Shown in pieces: positions 18,101-29,464 of a stretch of 64,000 nt of DNA. Within the stretch, counting starts at the first letter, position 1. The number at the start of each line of letters is the position of its first letter. Both the position numbers and the translations under genes were made by a program. The notes under the pieces are model-generated. The model was not told where the DNA came from and searched no databases. It saw only the letters and a list, made by a program, of their open reading frames with translations. The DNA comes from Hyperoplus lanceolatus (taxonomy: Eukaryota; Chordata; Actinopteri; Uranoscopiformes; Ammodytidae): contig CM049410.1 in assembly GCA_026929865.2 (NCBI GenBank), positions 21,325,001-21,389,000 of the forward strand. Direction: 5' to 3'.

Positions 18101-19725
18101 TGGGTCTGATGAATTAGAAGCTATTGAAGAAGGACACATGGATTTTCCATAAAAATATTAATTTAAAATGAAAAAAATTGTGCAGGGTCCTCTGGGTTGG
18201 GCTTGGCGGTCTTTTTCTTTAACAAGACCTATTTCTCTGTAAAATAATGAATGCATTTAAATGCAGTAAGAGGAACGAAGCAGAAGAACTCTTGTCCAGC
18301 TATGCCGTGATCTTAATATAAAAACACAAACTCAAAAATGTATTTATTTTTTTTTTGATTTTTTTCACATATTCATGCCATAACCCCGCCCCCCCCCCCC
18401 CCCCCCCCCATAGTTTGAAAACCACTGGCATAGGCAATTCAATGTGCTTTACATAATGCAAAGAACACATACTGATTGTGTTCTTGAATGTGTACCATTG
18501 TGAACTGCAAAGCACTGACCGTAGATGCCACTGAATGAGTGGGCCATGCCATTACAAGTGTTAGACAGGGATGACTTTTCTTGATCCAGCACATCCAGTA
18601 GCCTCCTCACAGCATTCACCCCCTGGAGGCAGAGAGCCACAGAGGAGCCAGAGCATAAATACTCCACATGGGCCTCCGAGTCTGAGGGGTCCTGCAACCA
18701 ACCGCAACAACAAGTTTATGAATTATTGAGACTCACGGTTGGCATGAAAGAAAAACTTCTTTTTTTTTCAGTCAGATTATCATTCTTAGTTACACTTTCT
18801 GCTGGCAGTAGTGACGTAGCATGGCTTTTGTGCAGGGTCACCATACGAAGGCCCACAACAGTGAGGCCACTCAGCTGTAGTTTACGGACTGTTCTAGCCA
18901 AAGCTTGATCCCAGATTCTTGGCTTGAACAGGCACACGGTGAGCAGCGTCTGTTGGTCTGAACAGAAAGGTGGCTTGTTATGGTTCCTCAGGCAACGTTT
19001 ATTCTTGACCTGCAGCATTTACATATGAAAAAAAAACCTCCAAATGCATACATGGTGAAACATTCAATACCAGCATGATTCACAATTCTCAGCTTCAAGA
19101 AATATATTAGTCACTCAGATTCATATTGAGTTTTCATGATCTGATTTGTCACATTAATATGTTCTGACTTAAACTGATGAGCCACAAAAAACTAACTGTG
19201 TGCATTGAGAGCCAACGACAGTCCATCGGGAAATTGTTCTGACAATATTATTAATAATTCATAATTAATATAAAACATAAAATTGTGGTAAATCTACTTT
19301 AAAAAAATAAGTATATCAACTAATGCCAGAAACAATATCCCAAAACAAATATATCAATGTGTAGTTGCTTTCCTTATCTACTTTTGGTGAGGGTTGGATT
19401 TCATTTCTACACAGCATTCAACAAACTTACCAGGAATCAACTCATTCTCAAAGAAGAAGAGGGAGGCTTGCCTGGAAGCCACTTGAGGTGTGGGTGACAT
19501 CAGGACACTGAGGTTGCCAGGGTAATCAAGTGGTAGGAGCTTCCTCAGTGAAGCAAAGGCATCGACCCGTCTAAGAACACACACTAGGGCAGAGGAGGAC
19601 ATCAGCTTGTCCAGGCTGCCATGACAGGGCTGCTCTCCCACCTCGAAGGGACTCAGCTCCCGAGCCTGAAGTCCAGTCAATGCAGGCAGACACTTCAGGC
19701 CACGCAGCTCGAATCCTGCATCACC

Positions 19726-19758
<33 letters not shown>

Positions 19759-20046
19759 CTTTTTTTAAATTAACTAAAACATTGCAGCCTTTGAAAATAA
19801 GGAGGTCTAATTTAAATAAGTTCTAATTCAAATAATTCCCTCACATCGCAGACGCAGCTCATTTCAAATCTAACCTCAAAACCAATTTATTTAGAATGGC
19901 TTTTAATACACAGTAGCGCTGGGACATTTTCCTCCTTCCTTTATGTAACCTTTTCTGATTTTACTGTATGTTACGTTTCATTTGATACTTTATGTAGAAC
20001 AGTTTGGATCCCTGGTGTTTGCTGTAAAAGGCTGTATAAATAAATG

Positions 20047-20086
<40 letters not shown>

Positions 20087-23000
20087 CATCTCACTAATCA
20101 AACCGTGTAGAATGTGTAATTGAAAGTTAATTATGTTTGTTTACTGCTACCTCAAGTTCCAAAAAACCCAGGGACAGGCTGTGCTTTTCTGAAACACAGC
20201 TTAGCTTCACCCACCTTCTGGCCCTTCTGTCAGCGCTCTGTGTAGGAGGCTCAGGCCTTCGCTCATGTCCTTCCCACACAAAGTCAAAATCACCACCTGC
20301 TCCGTATCAGAGTTCGACAAACACTTCTGATGTGACAGGATCATTCTGGAAGGATCTGGCACTGTCCACATGCTCCTAACTAAACAGAAAATATACATAA
20401 GAAACACATAGTACAACAGCAGAAGAGAACCTGCAAGACTCTTTGCTGACACTGAGCACACAGCGCTTACCAAAGTTATGAGGCAGGTTACTGCTGTAAG
20501 GCACAGTGTGGAAACAGTGGCTTGGCTCTATTGAAGGAACACCATCAAGTCTAGAGTGGATGCCACCCAGAAGCTTTTGAGACTTCAATTCTCTCATTAG
20601 AGCTGAAACAATACAACAAATGCAATGTTATTTCATTGACAATGCAGACTTTTCACATTACTATAGGCAAGTTTTTACCTTCCATATAATTTACAGAGAT
20701 GAGTTTTATGCGGTAGATATAATTTGACAAGGAGTTTAAACCTGTTGGTAGAGTAACGCTGTGATACATCGCATTTTCTTTTCTCAGTAACAGCACCAGA
20801 CAGTGAGAGGGCAGCTCCCGCTCCTTCTGCTCCAGGGCCACAGTGTGTGGACTGCAGAACCAAAGCGCCTATTGAAAACATACTGGCTTCAGTGGAGTAC
20901 AGCATTTCTAATTGGAATCTTATCTCCTTATCATTGTTCACTACACTCTGATTATCTTGTTATTTCCACCTGCTGGTTGCTGAGTCCAAGGACTGCTGCT
21001 TCATTGCTCTGAAGTTGCAGCCTCTGCAGCCCCCTCAGACTGAAGCCTCTGCGCTCACACACAGACAGAACTTGGCCGTAGCAACATGGAGGCACACTAG
21101 GCGACACCACGAGGAGTAACTCAGCTATGAAGGGGGGAGAGAAGGATTAGAGGCCCCACTCTCCACACACAAGTCAAAAAACTTTGATCCATACTGCAAA
21201 CCAGATTTCCCTCTGGAAAATAAATATGAAAGTTGAAAATTAAATTTGGGCACATGCCAATTTAACCCCCTTCTGAAGGTTTTGGCTCCTTGTTGAGGCA
21301 CAGTACCTTTTGTTGAAGCACACAGAAGGGAGAGCGATCTGCTTGAATTGAGCAGGCTGCCTCCGACTCTGTCATCTAAAGGTACAGGTCTAGAAGACAA
21401 AGGTGAGGGTGACTGGTTATAACACTAATACAACTTTAAATTGCATATACTTGCACTGGATCTCACGTGAGAAAAGTTTAATTAATTGACAAATAATAAA
21501 ATAAATAATTTTAATATATTTAATAATAATTGAATAATAAATATCTATCCAACACTGTTTAATGGCATTTTGGCCTTTTTAACCCTCCTGTTATGTTCCG
21601 GGTCAAATTGACCCGTTTCAAAGTTTGAAGATCTAGGAAAAATAGTTAAACCTGTCTGCAGAAAGCATACAAATGAAACTCATATAATTAGAATATCATG
21701 GAAAATGAATTGGAATTGAGGCAGGAAGTCATGCAAAATGGACCCAAACCAAGTACTGAGTACACATGCATGATTATACTTTATAAAGGGCTGATATTTC
21801 TGTATTAAAAATGCATTTTTTTATTGATTTCATGTAATATTCAAATTTCCTAAGATTTTAAATTTGGGGTTTTCATAAGCTGTGTAAACCATAATAATCT
21901 AAATTATAACACATAAAGGCTTTGAATATCTCACCTTTCATGTAATGGGTCTATATACTATATTAGTTTCACCTTTTGAGTCAAATTACTGAAATAAATG
22001 AACTTTTGCACGATATTCAAATTTTTCGAGTTTCACCTTAAAGACCGTGCCAGGGCCCACTAGGATGGCACTGACTCGTGTGACTGACATCAAGTCAGCT
22101 TTTGAGCTGGTCATGCCAGATTCAATACAGAAAATCATTCTGGAAATGACTAATCTAGAAGGGAGGTGTGTTTTTGGGGAAAAGTGGAAGGAGCTGGACA
22201 AAACACATTTAGATGCGTATTTGGGGCTCCTCATCCTGGCTGGGGTCAAAGGGTGAATCGACAGCCAGTCTGTGGGATGCAGAGACAGGCAGGGCTATAT
22301 TTCAAGGCACAATGTCTCTGGAGACTTTTCACATTTTCTCCAGTGTTCCAAAAGTAATAAAGTGGTGAAACATTACAAAAAAAGTTTGAACATGTATTTT
22401 TTTTAATAAAAAACGAGTGAATTATCCTTATTGAACCATTACCTGTTAGAGGTATGGAACACCACATTGCACTAAATATTGATAGAATAGTTAGTAATGG
22501 AGTTGGTAATGACATGTTCACACTGCTTGTTAGGATTTGCTTTGGTTTAGGACATCTTTTGGATATTTAAACATGCCCCGGGTCAAATTGACCAGGAACA
22601 CCATTGCTGTTCCTGACAAATGAACATAACAGGAGGGTTAAATATTAACAACAAACCCATTCAGAGGCCAGCTGTGATTGTGTGCACTTCCTCCTTGAAG
22701 TCTTCCTGAGAACCACAGGCACAGCTCCCTGTGGACTTGACTGGCCAGTCCAGGGGAGTGGAGGAGCGGAGGTTCTTGGCCTCTGCAGTGGCCAGGCTTG
22801 AGGGAGGTTGGATCTGTCTTTCTGGGCAGCAGATGACCCAGGGAACTAGTTAGATCTTTAAACACTGAGTGGGCATGAGGGCCACGAACAGCCAGGGCCA
22901 CAACAGCTTGGCAGGTCTCAGCAGTGCTATGGATGACAGGTACAGCACCTATGAATCAATGAAGAGGTTCAAAAGATTATTTGGATTAAATGAAGGAGAG

Positions 23001-26000
23001 TTATTGAGTATTTACGCCAACATGGGTTTAGTTATGTCCTACCAGCAATGCCACTCAGGAACCCCTGGGGTGGATAAAGGAGCCGCAGACCGCACATGTC
23101 CAGTCCTGAGTCGAGAACAAGCAGGAGGGTGTAGTGTGCTATGAGGGGCTGTAGGAAGAACGTTTTGCACCCAAGGGCAACTGAAACCTACAACAAAAAA
23201 ATGAGGAGAGTTAACATGTATTCAGTTGCTCCACCTTTACTGCCACCTTGCATTTCTGATTCAGTGCTTGATAGGACCAAATGAAAGCTGAACAAAATAA
23301 TACTTCTGCAACTACTTGTGCTTATGTGTTGTATTTTTGTATCTTTCTCTTTTTAATGTTTCTTTTTTTCTTTTCTACCTGCCAGGGACTACAGGTGAAA
23401 ATGAGCCTGCATGGCTAAATCTGGCACATTTACATGTTGAACTTTGGTGCTCATGTTTATTAATGTGCGCTGTCCCTTTTAAATAAAGAAATCTAAAAAA
23501 AACAAGGTACACTTGTGAAGGACGACGTGTTCACCTCTGTGTGCAGTTCTGGTGCGGTCTGGTCACTCCCCTTACAAACATGGCCCTGAGTTTCCACAGT
23601 CTGCCAGTAAAACCCTGGACTGAGACCAAATGTCCTATCAATAACCTGCAACAACAACAAAAAGGTCAAAGGAGCAGAACACAGTCAAAAGTTCTTGAAA
23701 AATTAATAAAACACATTCTCTGACAAAAAACCTTTTTGTTGGAGGTGGTGGAGATGAAACAATTTAAACAGGAAGAGGGCAGATGGATGGATGAGGCATA
23801 GGCTTGCTGGTCCAGCAAGATGTTGATCTGAGGTATCCAGTGGGCAATACAAGTGAGTGAGGTTTCATTGAGGAACTTGCAGACATGGTTATAGAAAGGT
23901 GTATGGATGTCTTCGTCCCTTTTCTACAAAACAAACAAAAAGAAGAACGGTGTCAGCTCTCATATCATCAGAAAATGTAATCCCTGAAGAAAGTAAGTTA
24001 TTTTTTATTTTTTTTGCAATTCACCCTTGGTGTGTAACAGTGACGAGCCACAGCCAAAACATGCAAAGTCAGTCCATCCTCTGTCCACAGCTGCTGAAGT
24101 CCTGCCACCCAGAATGGGACCTTTGCACCAACCTGGTTTTCATCCTGACGTGGGTCTGGGCCAACCTAACACACATTAACGAGTGACCTTTACGTGGGAG
24201 AAGTATGGACTCAGCTTTACAAATAACAAAGGTTGGCACACATTAGAGACGCCACTGTTCACTCACTAACCAAAGACAGGAACCAAGCCACCAGAGTGTG
24301 GTAGATGTGGGATTTGGTTGCCGCTGCATATAGATGTTTTCTCCTCCCTTGAGCTCTGCCTCCAACCATACCAGGACTGGAGAGGTCGACGATCAGCAGC
24401 ATACACCCCTTACTTTCAATATCTGCTGGTAGTGTACTGATTGACTGGGTATGAGATGCTTCCTGTAAAACAAGTCATAATAAGTGGAGGCCATTTTTTT
24501 TTCAAGTACTATAGATTCTGAGATTAGTGGCACTTACAAAATCATAAAGAACATCACATCCTTCAGCGGCTGGCTGCTTCTGATTGACAGATGTAGTTGG
24601 ACGATGTGTTTCCAGTTGCTTGAGAATTTGCAGGTGTTGTCCGAGTGGTAACGTCAGCTTAACTTGCTGCCTCACTTGGTCACTAAATAAAGCACAGTCA
24701 TCATGGTTAAAATATTTGTTGTCATTGATGTGCTGAATGAATAAGGGGGAAAAAAATACACACCTCTGCTGCTTTGGTTCTCTATTTGGGCTTTGCTGAG
24801 TTGCTGATGGGCTTTCCTTTTTGGAGTGTCTGTCCTCCGACTGTACATGTGAAGTTATTCTGTCTTCCCAGCGATGATGCGACTGATGGCTACATGTCGA
24901 CCCCACAGAATTGGTTTGCTTCTTTTTCGGTTCTATTGCTTCATTCCCTAGTACTGAATAAGGAGGAGCAGTATCTTTGCCGGGATATTTATTCCCATTT
25001 CTATTCTCCCTTATTTTCTGAAGCAACATACTCTTGCCAGTCACTTCCCTGGAAGCAGAACAAAATGACAATATAAGCTTGAAACAAGATGTGCTGGACT
25101 GAAGCATGACAAATGCCTCTAATGCAGTACATATTCACCTGTACTCCGTCCGTGATCCAGTGTGCACTTTAAGGTTGGATTTCTTTGCAGGTGGTGTTTC
25201 CCGGGGAGTGTTGTGGTTTGCTCGTAACCTGGACTCTGACGAGAGGTCTGGGGATGTTCTCTGAGGTTTTACTGAAGGATGAGGGCAACTCAGGTCAATG
25301 TAAACGGTGGGACTTTCCTCATGGCTCTTCTGCAACTCTGCCGCCATCCTGTCCAACGATGTGTTCCACATGTTATTCTGTCTGCATCAAAAAGGTGAGT
25401 ATGGTTATTATTATCTTGCAACTTTGGTCCCAGAAACCCTAGCAGTGAAATGATTTACCTGATGTAGCTTGGACTTTTCAGAGGCTCTGACGCAAACTGA
25501 GATGACTGGCCCTTACAGTAAGCAACTAATCTCTCCATTATATTCCTGTGGGAACTGTCCTTGTCGCCATCTGTGAATAGAAATTGGGAACATATAGACA
25601 TCCATTTACTGTTAATTGTTCACTATAGCTACAGGGGTGTGTGTTGTGATAAAACTGACCTGCATTTGTTTTCACAGGTTCAACTGAAACACGTTGCCCA
25701 TCCTCTTTCAGATTTTGGAGGACGTTATCCAAATCCCATTGGTCAAGCCTCTGAATGTTAGAGAGTAACAAAACCAGTTTTTGAAGAAGGTAAAGCACTC
25801 AGTGAATATTAAACTGCAATAGCCATAAACTGGTGAAGATTATCCCTAACATGTTTTACTTCCTTTCATAACTTTCCAAACTCACCGCAAATGAGAGAAT
25901 TTGAAAACCCTTGTCAGATTTTGTGTTGTCCACATTTGGTTTTACAGAGAAATCCAGTCTGGCTCCGCTTGACTCCACAGTACCTCTCCCAAAAGCATCT

Positions 26001-28017
26001 TCCTTAAATTGTGAAACAGGAATGGAAATAAAAAGAAAGAAATGTGTGAATATTTATTGTTTAGATACAATAGTTTGCTTCTCCCAAGAAACATGGCTGT
26101 AGATTTAAAGCTACTACGAGTAAGTCGGCACGTTGGCGACACCTTTGAACAAAAGCGGTAGTATTATTACGACGCCAGCTGTCGTGAAGCTGTTTTGTAG
26201 CTCGTCCAGGGAGTGCAAGAGTCAAATAATCAGGAAGCAATATGGTGCGTGGCGTGTCCGTGTGTTGAAAGTGTGAGGGCACCGGACTCTTTTTGGCTCC
26301 GTGAGTCTATGGGTGACACAGCATCAACTAATGCCAGTAAGTGCTAAACACACCTGATTGCAATGAGTTGATGCATTGTCACCTCTCACGGAGCTGAACG
26401 AGTCTCCGTGTCCTCACACAAAGCGAATGAACGAGAGATGGCAGTTAGTTAGTATGGATCACGATGAGGTAATGTGTTGTTGTAAATAATGACTATTTCA
26501 GATGAATAATGGTCATCTGATGATGCTGGTGAGGCAAAGTAAACTTTGTTTTAGTAGGCTACCGCTCATTCATTTAGGAGTAAACACTGCAGTCTAATTT
26601 CGCTGCGTGAAATTGTGTATACGTTGCTTGGCAACGCCCTCCCGCCCGACTATCACTCTCCCTTTTAGCTTTTCTTCATTGCATTTTCTTTTCTTTCTTT
26701 GATGGTTCAGCCCCGTTATCAGTCATTATGACGACAAATAACTGTCTCAAACAAGGCTCCCGCTCCCCTTCCCTCACCTGGAGGGATAGGCTTCTCAATT
26801 CACGTTCCTGCGCCACACTGAAATCTGCGACCAATACGGATATGTGACCATAGAGCATGCACGCGTCAACCGAAAATCGGACTGGGTGTACGACCAGATC
26901 AAATGCAGTAATAAAAACTATATAAAAACGTCTTTCTTTGCACTGATGGTCTCGTTTGCTGTTAAAGGTAATTTATGATTATGAGAGGAAACATGAGGCT
27001 GTTTAAAAGATATTTAAATGTTACTCGTAGCCGCTTTAAGGTGGAGTCAAGGCAAGGCAAGGCAAGGCAAGTTTATTTATATAGCACAATTCAGACACAA
27101 GGCCACTCAAAGTGCTTTACAGGGGCAAGATTAGAATACATAAACATTTAAAAGTCAGCATTTCTGGAGAACACTTGTTGTCGAAATCAAGTTTAGTCAA
27201 AATTGTTGAATATCTCCAAACGATCCGCTACCTGTCCATATTGTTTGTGCGTTAAAAAACTCTAGTGTTAATACACAGCCTAGGGTCTGTAAACATGCAT
27301 GTTACAGAGGTAAACAAAGCCTAAGCTGTGTAGGCCTATTTACACCAGATTTTTTTTTCTTCAGCGCACAGACAGTAGCCTACGTGCAGGTAGAAAATTG
27401 TGAGGAAATATTCACTGATTTTGACAAAAAGTAATTTTGACAACCAGCCTTCTCCAGAATCGCTGACTCCTTTCATAAGAACCCACCTCATCATCACTAT
27501 CAAAGTGTTGAGTATCCCACCGAGTTGCAGCAGTGCCTTCTATAATTTCATTATCCAACTGCACAGTCTGGCTGCATGTCTCTGCCAAAGGTTTCGACAG
27601 CTCCTGTTTAGGGAAACACATGCACACAAGTACACAAAAATCACACACAAACATTAGAGATGCATTCTTACTACTCGTGTTTCACACTCACTATGACGCT
27701 GTGATTAACTTACCTCTAGTTCATAATCATCTATTGAAAAACTGTCAAAGTCTTCAGGGACCTTCAGGGAAAGACCAGCTGGTCTTTGATAAATGGTAAC
27801 AATCTCTTCATTCTCGGACTGAAACGTTGAGAAAAGGTATTAACCTATGTTACTGCATTTGTTAATATAGTTGGCTATAGGTCTACTATTATGTCGGTTC
27901 AGTTAGGCTAGACGTTTGCATATAACTCACCGATGAAGAATCGAAGTCTATGGTTGGTATTTGTGATTTCACTGTCTCCAGAATTGCATCCCAACACGAC
28001 GAATGACTCAGGTCCAT
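15162..28017 (-). CDS. dnaaf8: Dynein axonemal assembly factor 8 homologue with long NDK-like C-terminal half (29 exons)
   Basis: Exons in gene order (high-low): 28017-27931, 27818-27714, 27603-27487, 26002-25886, 25750-25660, 25570-25459, 25381-25139, 25048-24764, 24682-24538, 24462-24271, 24165-24025, 23923-23732, 23645-23535, 23187-23043, 22948-22657, 21389-21307, 21124-20970, 20868-20742, 20602-20471, 20379-20215, 19724-19431, 18957-18794, 18691-18520, 16557-16463, 16371-16257, 15936-15722, 15620-15535, 15437-15368, 15242-15162. Every junction is GT-AG and in phase: 1442 aa. Residues 1-300 carry human C16orf71/DNAAF8 landmarks: WDAILETVKSQ near the start, RLDQWDLDNVLQNL (143-156), SPTVYIDL, and GKSMLLQKIR (about 295). 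Human DNAAF8 acts in cytoplasmic dynein-assembly foci and at the axoneme. Residues about 650-1442 read as successive nucleoside-diphosphate-kinase-like modules with degenerate active sites. The exon 25 donor and exon 26 acceptor are the least certain choices. Confidence 0.85.
16628..18427. mobile_element. Non-autonomous hAT element, 1.8 kb
   Basis: Ends are CAGGGGTTTTCAAAGT and, inverted at the other side, CAGTGGTTTTCAAACT. An exact 8-base target duplication GCATAGGC flanks it (16620-16627 and 18428-18435), the hAT hallmark. Poly-C tracts sit near both ends and no transposase frame is visible. A TTAA-flanked element (16939-17867) is nested inside. Confidence 0.8.
16939..17867. mobile_element. 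TTAA-flanked non-autonomous element, copy nested in hAT
   Basis: Inverted ends AGCCACTACGAGTAAC and (reverse strand) AGCGGCTACGAGTAAC abut TTAA at 16935-16938 and 17868-17871. The 929-base body is closely similar, in the same orientation, to the copy at 26109-27035. It shares internal blocks with the smaller members at 7410 and 35300. No intact transposase is seen. Confidence 0.75.
19732..19757. repeat. (TA)n microsatellite
   Basis: A pure AT tract just upstream (gene sense) of dnaaf8 exon 21, eight bases or so before the acceptor. Length change here could affect splicing. Confidence 0.85.
19870..20086 (+). mobile_element. 3' tail of a non-LTR retrotransposon with (TTGA)n end
   Basis: The stretch ends GGCTGTATAAATAAATG followed by about ten TTGA/ATTG units (20047-20086). 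A stereotyped tail plus a simple tandem terminus is typical of fish LINE 3' ends. No coding part remains, and the family assignment is tentative. It lies in dnaaf8 intron 20. Confidence 0.5.
21583..22637 (+). mobile_element. piggyBac transposon remnant with TTAA duplication
   Basis: A perfect 16-base terminal inverted repeat (CCCTCCTGTTATGTTC / GAACATAACAGGAGGG) is bounded by TTAA at 21579-21582 and 22638-22641. Sub-terminal CGGGTCAAATTGACC blocks occur at both ends. Inside, 22047-22256 encodes a piece of the piggyBac transposase N-terminal region (TDIKSAFELV, then GLLILAGV) that soon hits a stop, so this is an internally deleted, non-autonomous copy of 1055 bases. It sits in dnaaf8 intron 15, starting only 15 bases past the exon 15 splice donor. 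Confidence 0.88.
23240..23505 (+). mobile_element. LINE 3' end fragment
   Basis: The sequence GGGACTACAGGTGAAAATGA, later GTGCGCTGTCCCTTTTAAAT followed by AAAGAAATC, resembles the 3' ends of abundant percomorph LINEs. It is non-coding and 5'-truncated, within dnaaf8 intron 13. The family is recognised only by resemblance. Confidence 0.45.
26109..27035. mobile_element. TTAA-flanked non-autonomous element, second long copy
   Basis: It lies in dnaaf8 intron 3, between TTAA at 26105-26108 and 27036-27039. It is 927 bases long with the same ends and body as the 16939-17867 copy, differing by scattered substitutions and small indels. Two near-full-length copies 9 kb apart in one gene give a substrate for unequal exchange. 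Confidence 0.75.
27049..27135 (+). repeat. SINE-like fish repeat (GGCAA head)
   Basis: Tandem GGCAA units lead into GTTTATTTATATAGCACA and CAAAGTGCTTTACAGG. It directly follows the TTAA element and matches the split copy at 16594/18455. Non-coding. Confidence 0.55.
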
Positions 28018-28132
28018 AACCAGCGGACTGAACAGTTGTATTTGTATTTTCTAATGTAACGTTACCGTGTATGTGCCATTTACTATCTATATAGATAGGT
28101 ATGTGCCGCAGTTCAGTATCTGAGGACCCCTA

Positions 28133-28147
28133 GTTACCATTGGCAAC
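28133..28147. promoter_or_regulatory. RFX-type X-box upstream of dnaaf8
   Basis: GTTACC-ATT-GGCAAC is an imperfect palindrome fitting the X-box consensus (GTNRCC, short spacer, RGYAAC) bound by RFX factors. It lies 116 bases upstream of the dnaaf8 start codon. Motile-cilia genes, including dynein assembly factors, are commonly driven by RFX2/3 with FOXJ1, so the site fits the assigned function. Binding itself is inferred. Confidence 0.65.
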
Positions 28148-29464
28148 GGAACGCTTCTCTAGCAGGAGTGTGCGGCACGTGTGCGACCTCATCAACGATG
28201 ATTCCTTCAGGTACTATCAGAAATAACGCAACTAACGTCCACTGCATAAAATAACACAAGCAAGTGTTTTTGTTGTTGTTGTTGTTGTTGTTGTTGTTTT
28301 ACACCCGAACAGGCATTTACCACACATACCTTCTCCCGTGAATGTACGAGTGAGACATAGTGTTAAACCTATGTCCATGTGGTAAACTAAGCTCAGTTGT
28401 CCGCACATAGACAACTGTTTAAACATGCTAGTAGTAATGCAAATTTAATTCTCTAATGCTAGTGTAAATTAGTGCAGCATGAGACAAGCTAGCCGCTAGC
28501 GTTTTGTATTTAATAAATTATCTCTCGACCATGACGAGCCAACTCTTTGACTGAAAGGTAACGTTACACATACATATAATATATATTTGTGAAATAACTA
28601 TTTTGCTTACTCCTTGGTGCTGTAGGACTGTCCAAGTAGGGCCTACTGAGTAGGCCATGGTGTTGTGTTGCCTGTTTGATGTGGTAATTACATTTTGTGG
28701 GTAGGTTACATGGAAACAATGGAAGAAGTTAAGGCACACAAGTTTGAACGTCTTTATTGCTATTTCAGGGAATTTTCCCAATAGTGTATTTTGAAACTTG
28801 GATAATACACACATGTAGGCCTATGTGTGACACATCTACAACATACTTGAATTCATTTTAGAGTCTATAGATATATTTTCTCCTGATCAGCAATGCATTT
28901 AGACATGTAGGTCAGTTGCTTAAACATAAGATTTTGTAAAATTGCTCCGAGTTTTGGGGATACCAGAAATTCACACATTTCCATTTTAAATTACATTGCC
29001 TGTTCCATGCATTTTCAACACATTTTTAATTGATTATAGCCTATATGCCTACATCGCATTGCATCACATTTAAAGCTATCAATTTTTTTAAATAGATCTT
29101 CTGAAATCTTTAAATTCCAAATAAGCGAAACTCAGGTCTATAGTCGTTCCAATCTCAATAAAAACTTAATTAATGCAAAGCATAGCAGATTGGCGAAAAT
29201 TTTATTAATTTGTTCCCTTTTCGCAGAGAGGTAACAATTTACCAGTTGTAGTTGCTTTAACCCACAATTAGAGGAAACGCTACATTTGACAATACATCTG
29301 TAAAAAAGTAAATGGGACCAACAACCTGAATTATGCACAAGTATTACTGTTAAAAACTTGAAATCAAACTAAATTAATTGAAATAGTTGAACATGTTACA
29401 GGTAACACTTAAATTATTTTCTTGGTTCAGCCAAATTTCCCTAAACACATCTGTGCATGTTTCT
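28148..29464. other. dnaaf8 upstream DNA and igfals 3' region
   Basis: No further coding exon is seen. It holds a TTG trinucleotide run (28270-28298). Nearer igfals, a minus-strand AATAAA (plus TTTATT near 29203) could end the igfals transcript about 260 bases after its stop. The two genes are head to tail on the minus strand, so this interval must contain both the igfals terminator and the dnaaf8 promoter. Confidence 0.5.
28270..28298. repeat. (TTG)n microsatellite
   Basis: About nine TTG units, about 120 bases upstream of the putative dnaaf8 X-box. Confidence 0.9.

Larger units (their letters stand above)
16594..18455. repeat. Fish SINE-like repeat split by a hAT element
   Basis: The left piece (about 16594-16627) begins AAGGCAAGGCAAGTTT and the right piece (about 18428-18455) continues AATTCAATGTGCTTTACAT. 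Together they match the order of the intact copy at 27049-27130. The hAT element at 16628 interrupts it. It lies in dnaaf8 intron 23. Confidence 0.6.

Noticed and set aside
22047-22256. Short gene encoding TDIKSAFELV
   Set aside because: It is a fragment of the piggyBac transposase inside a TTAA-flanked element.
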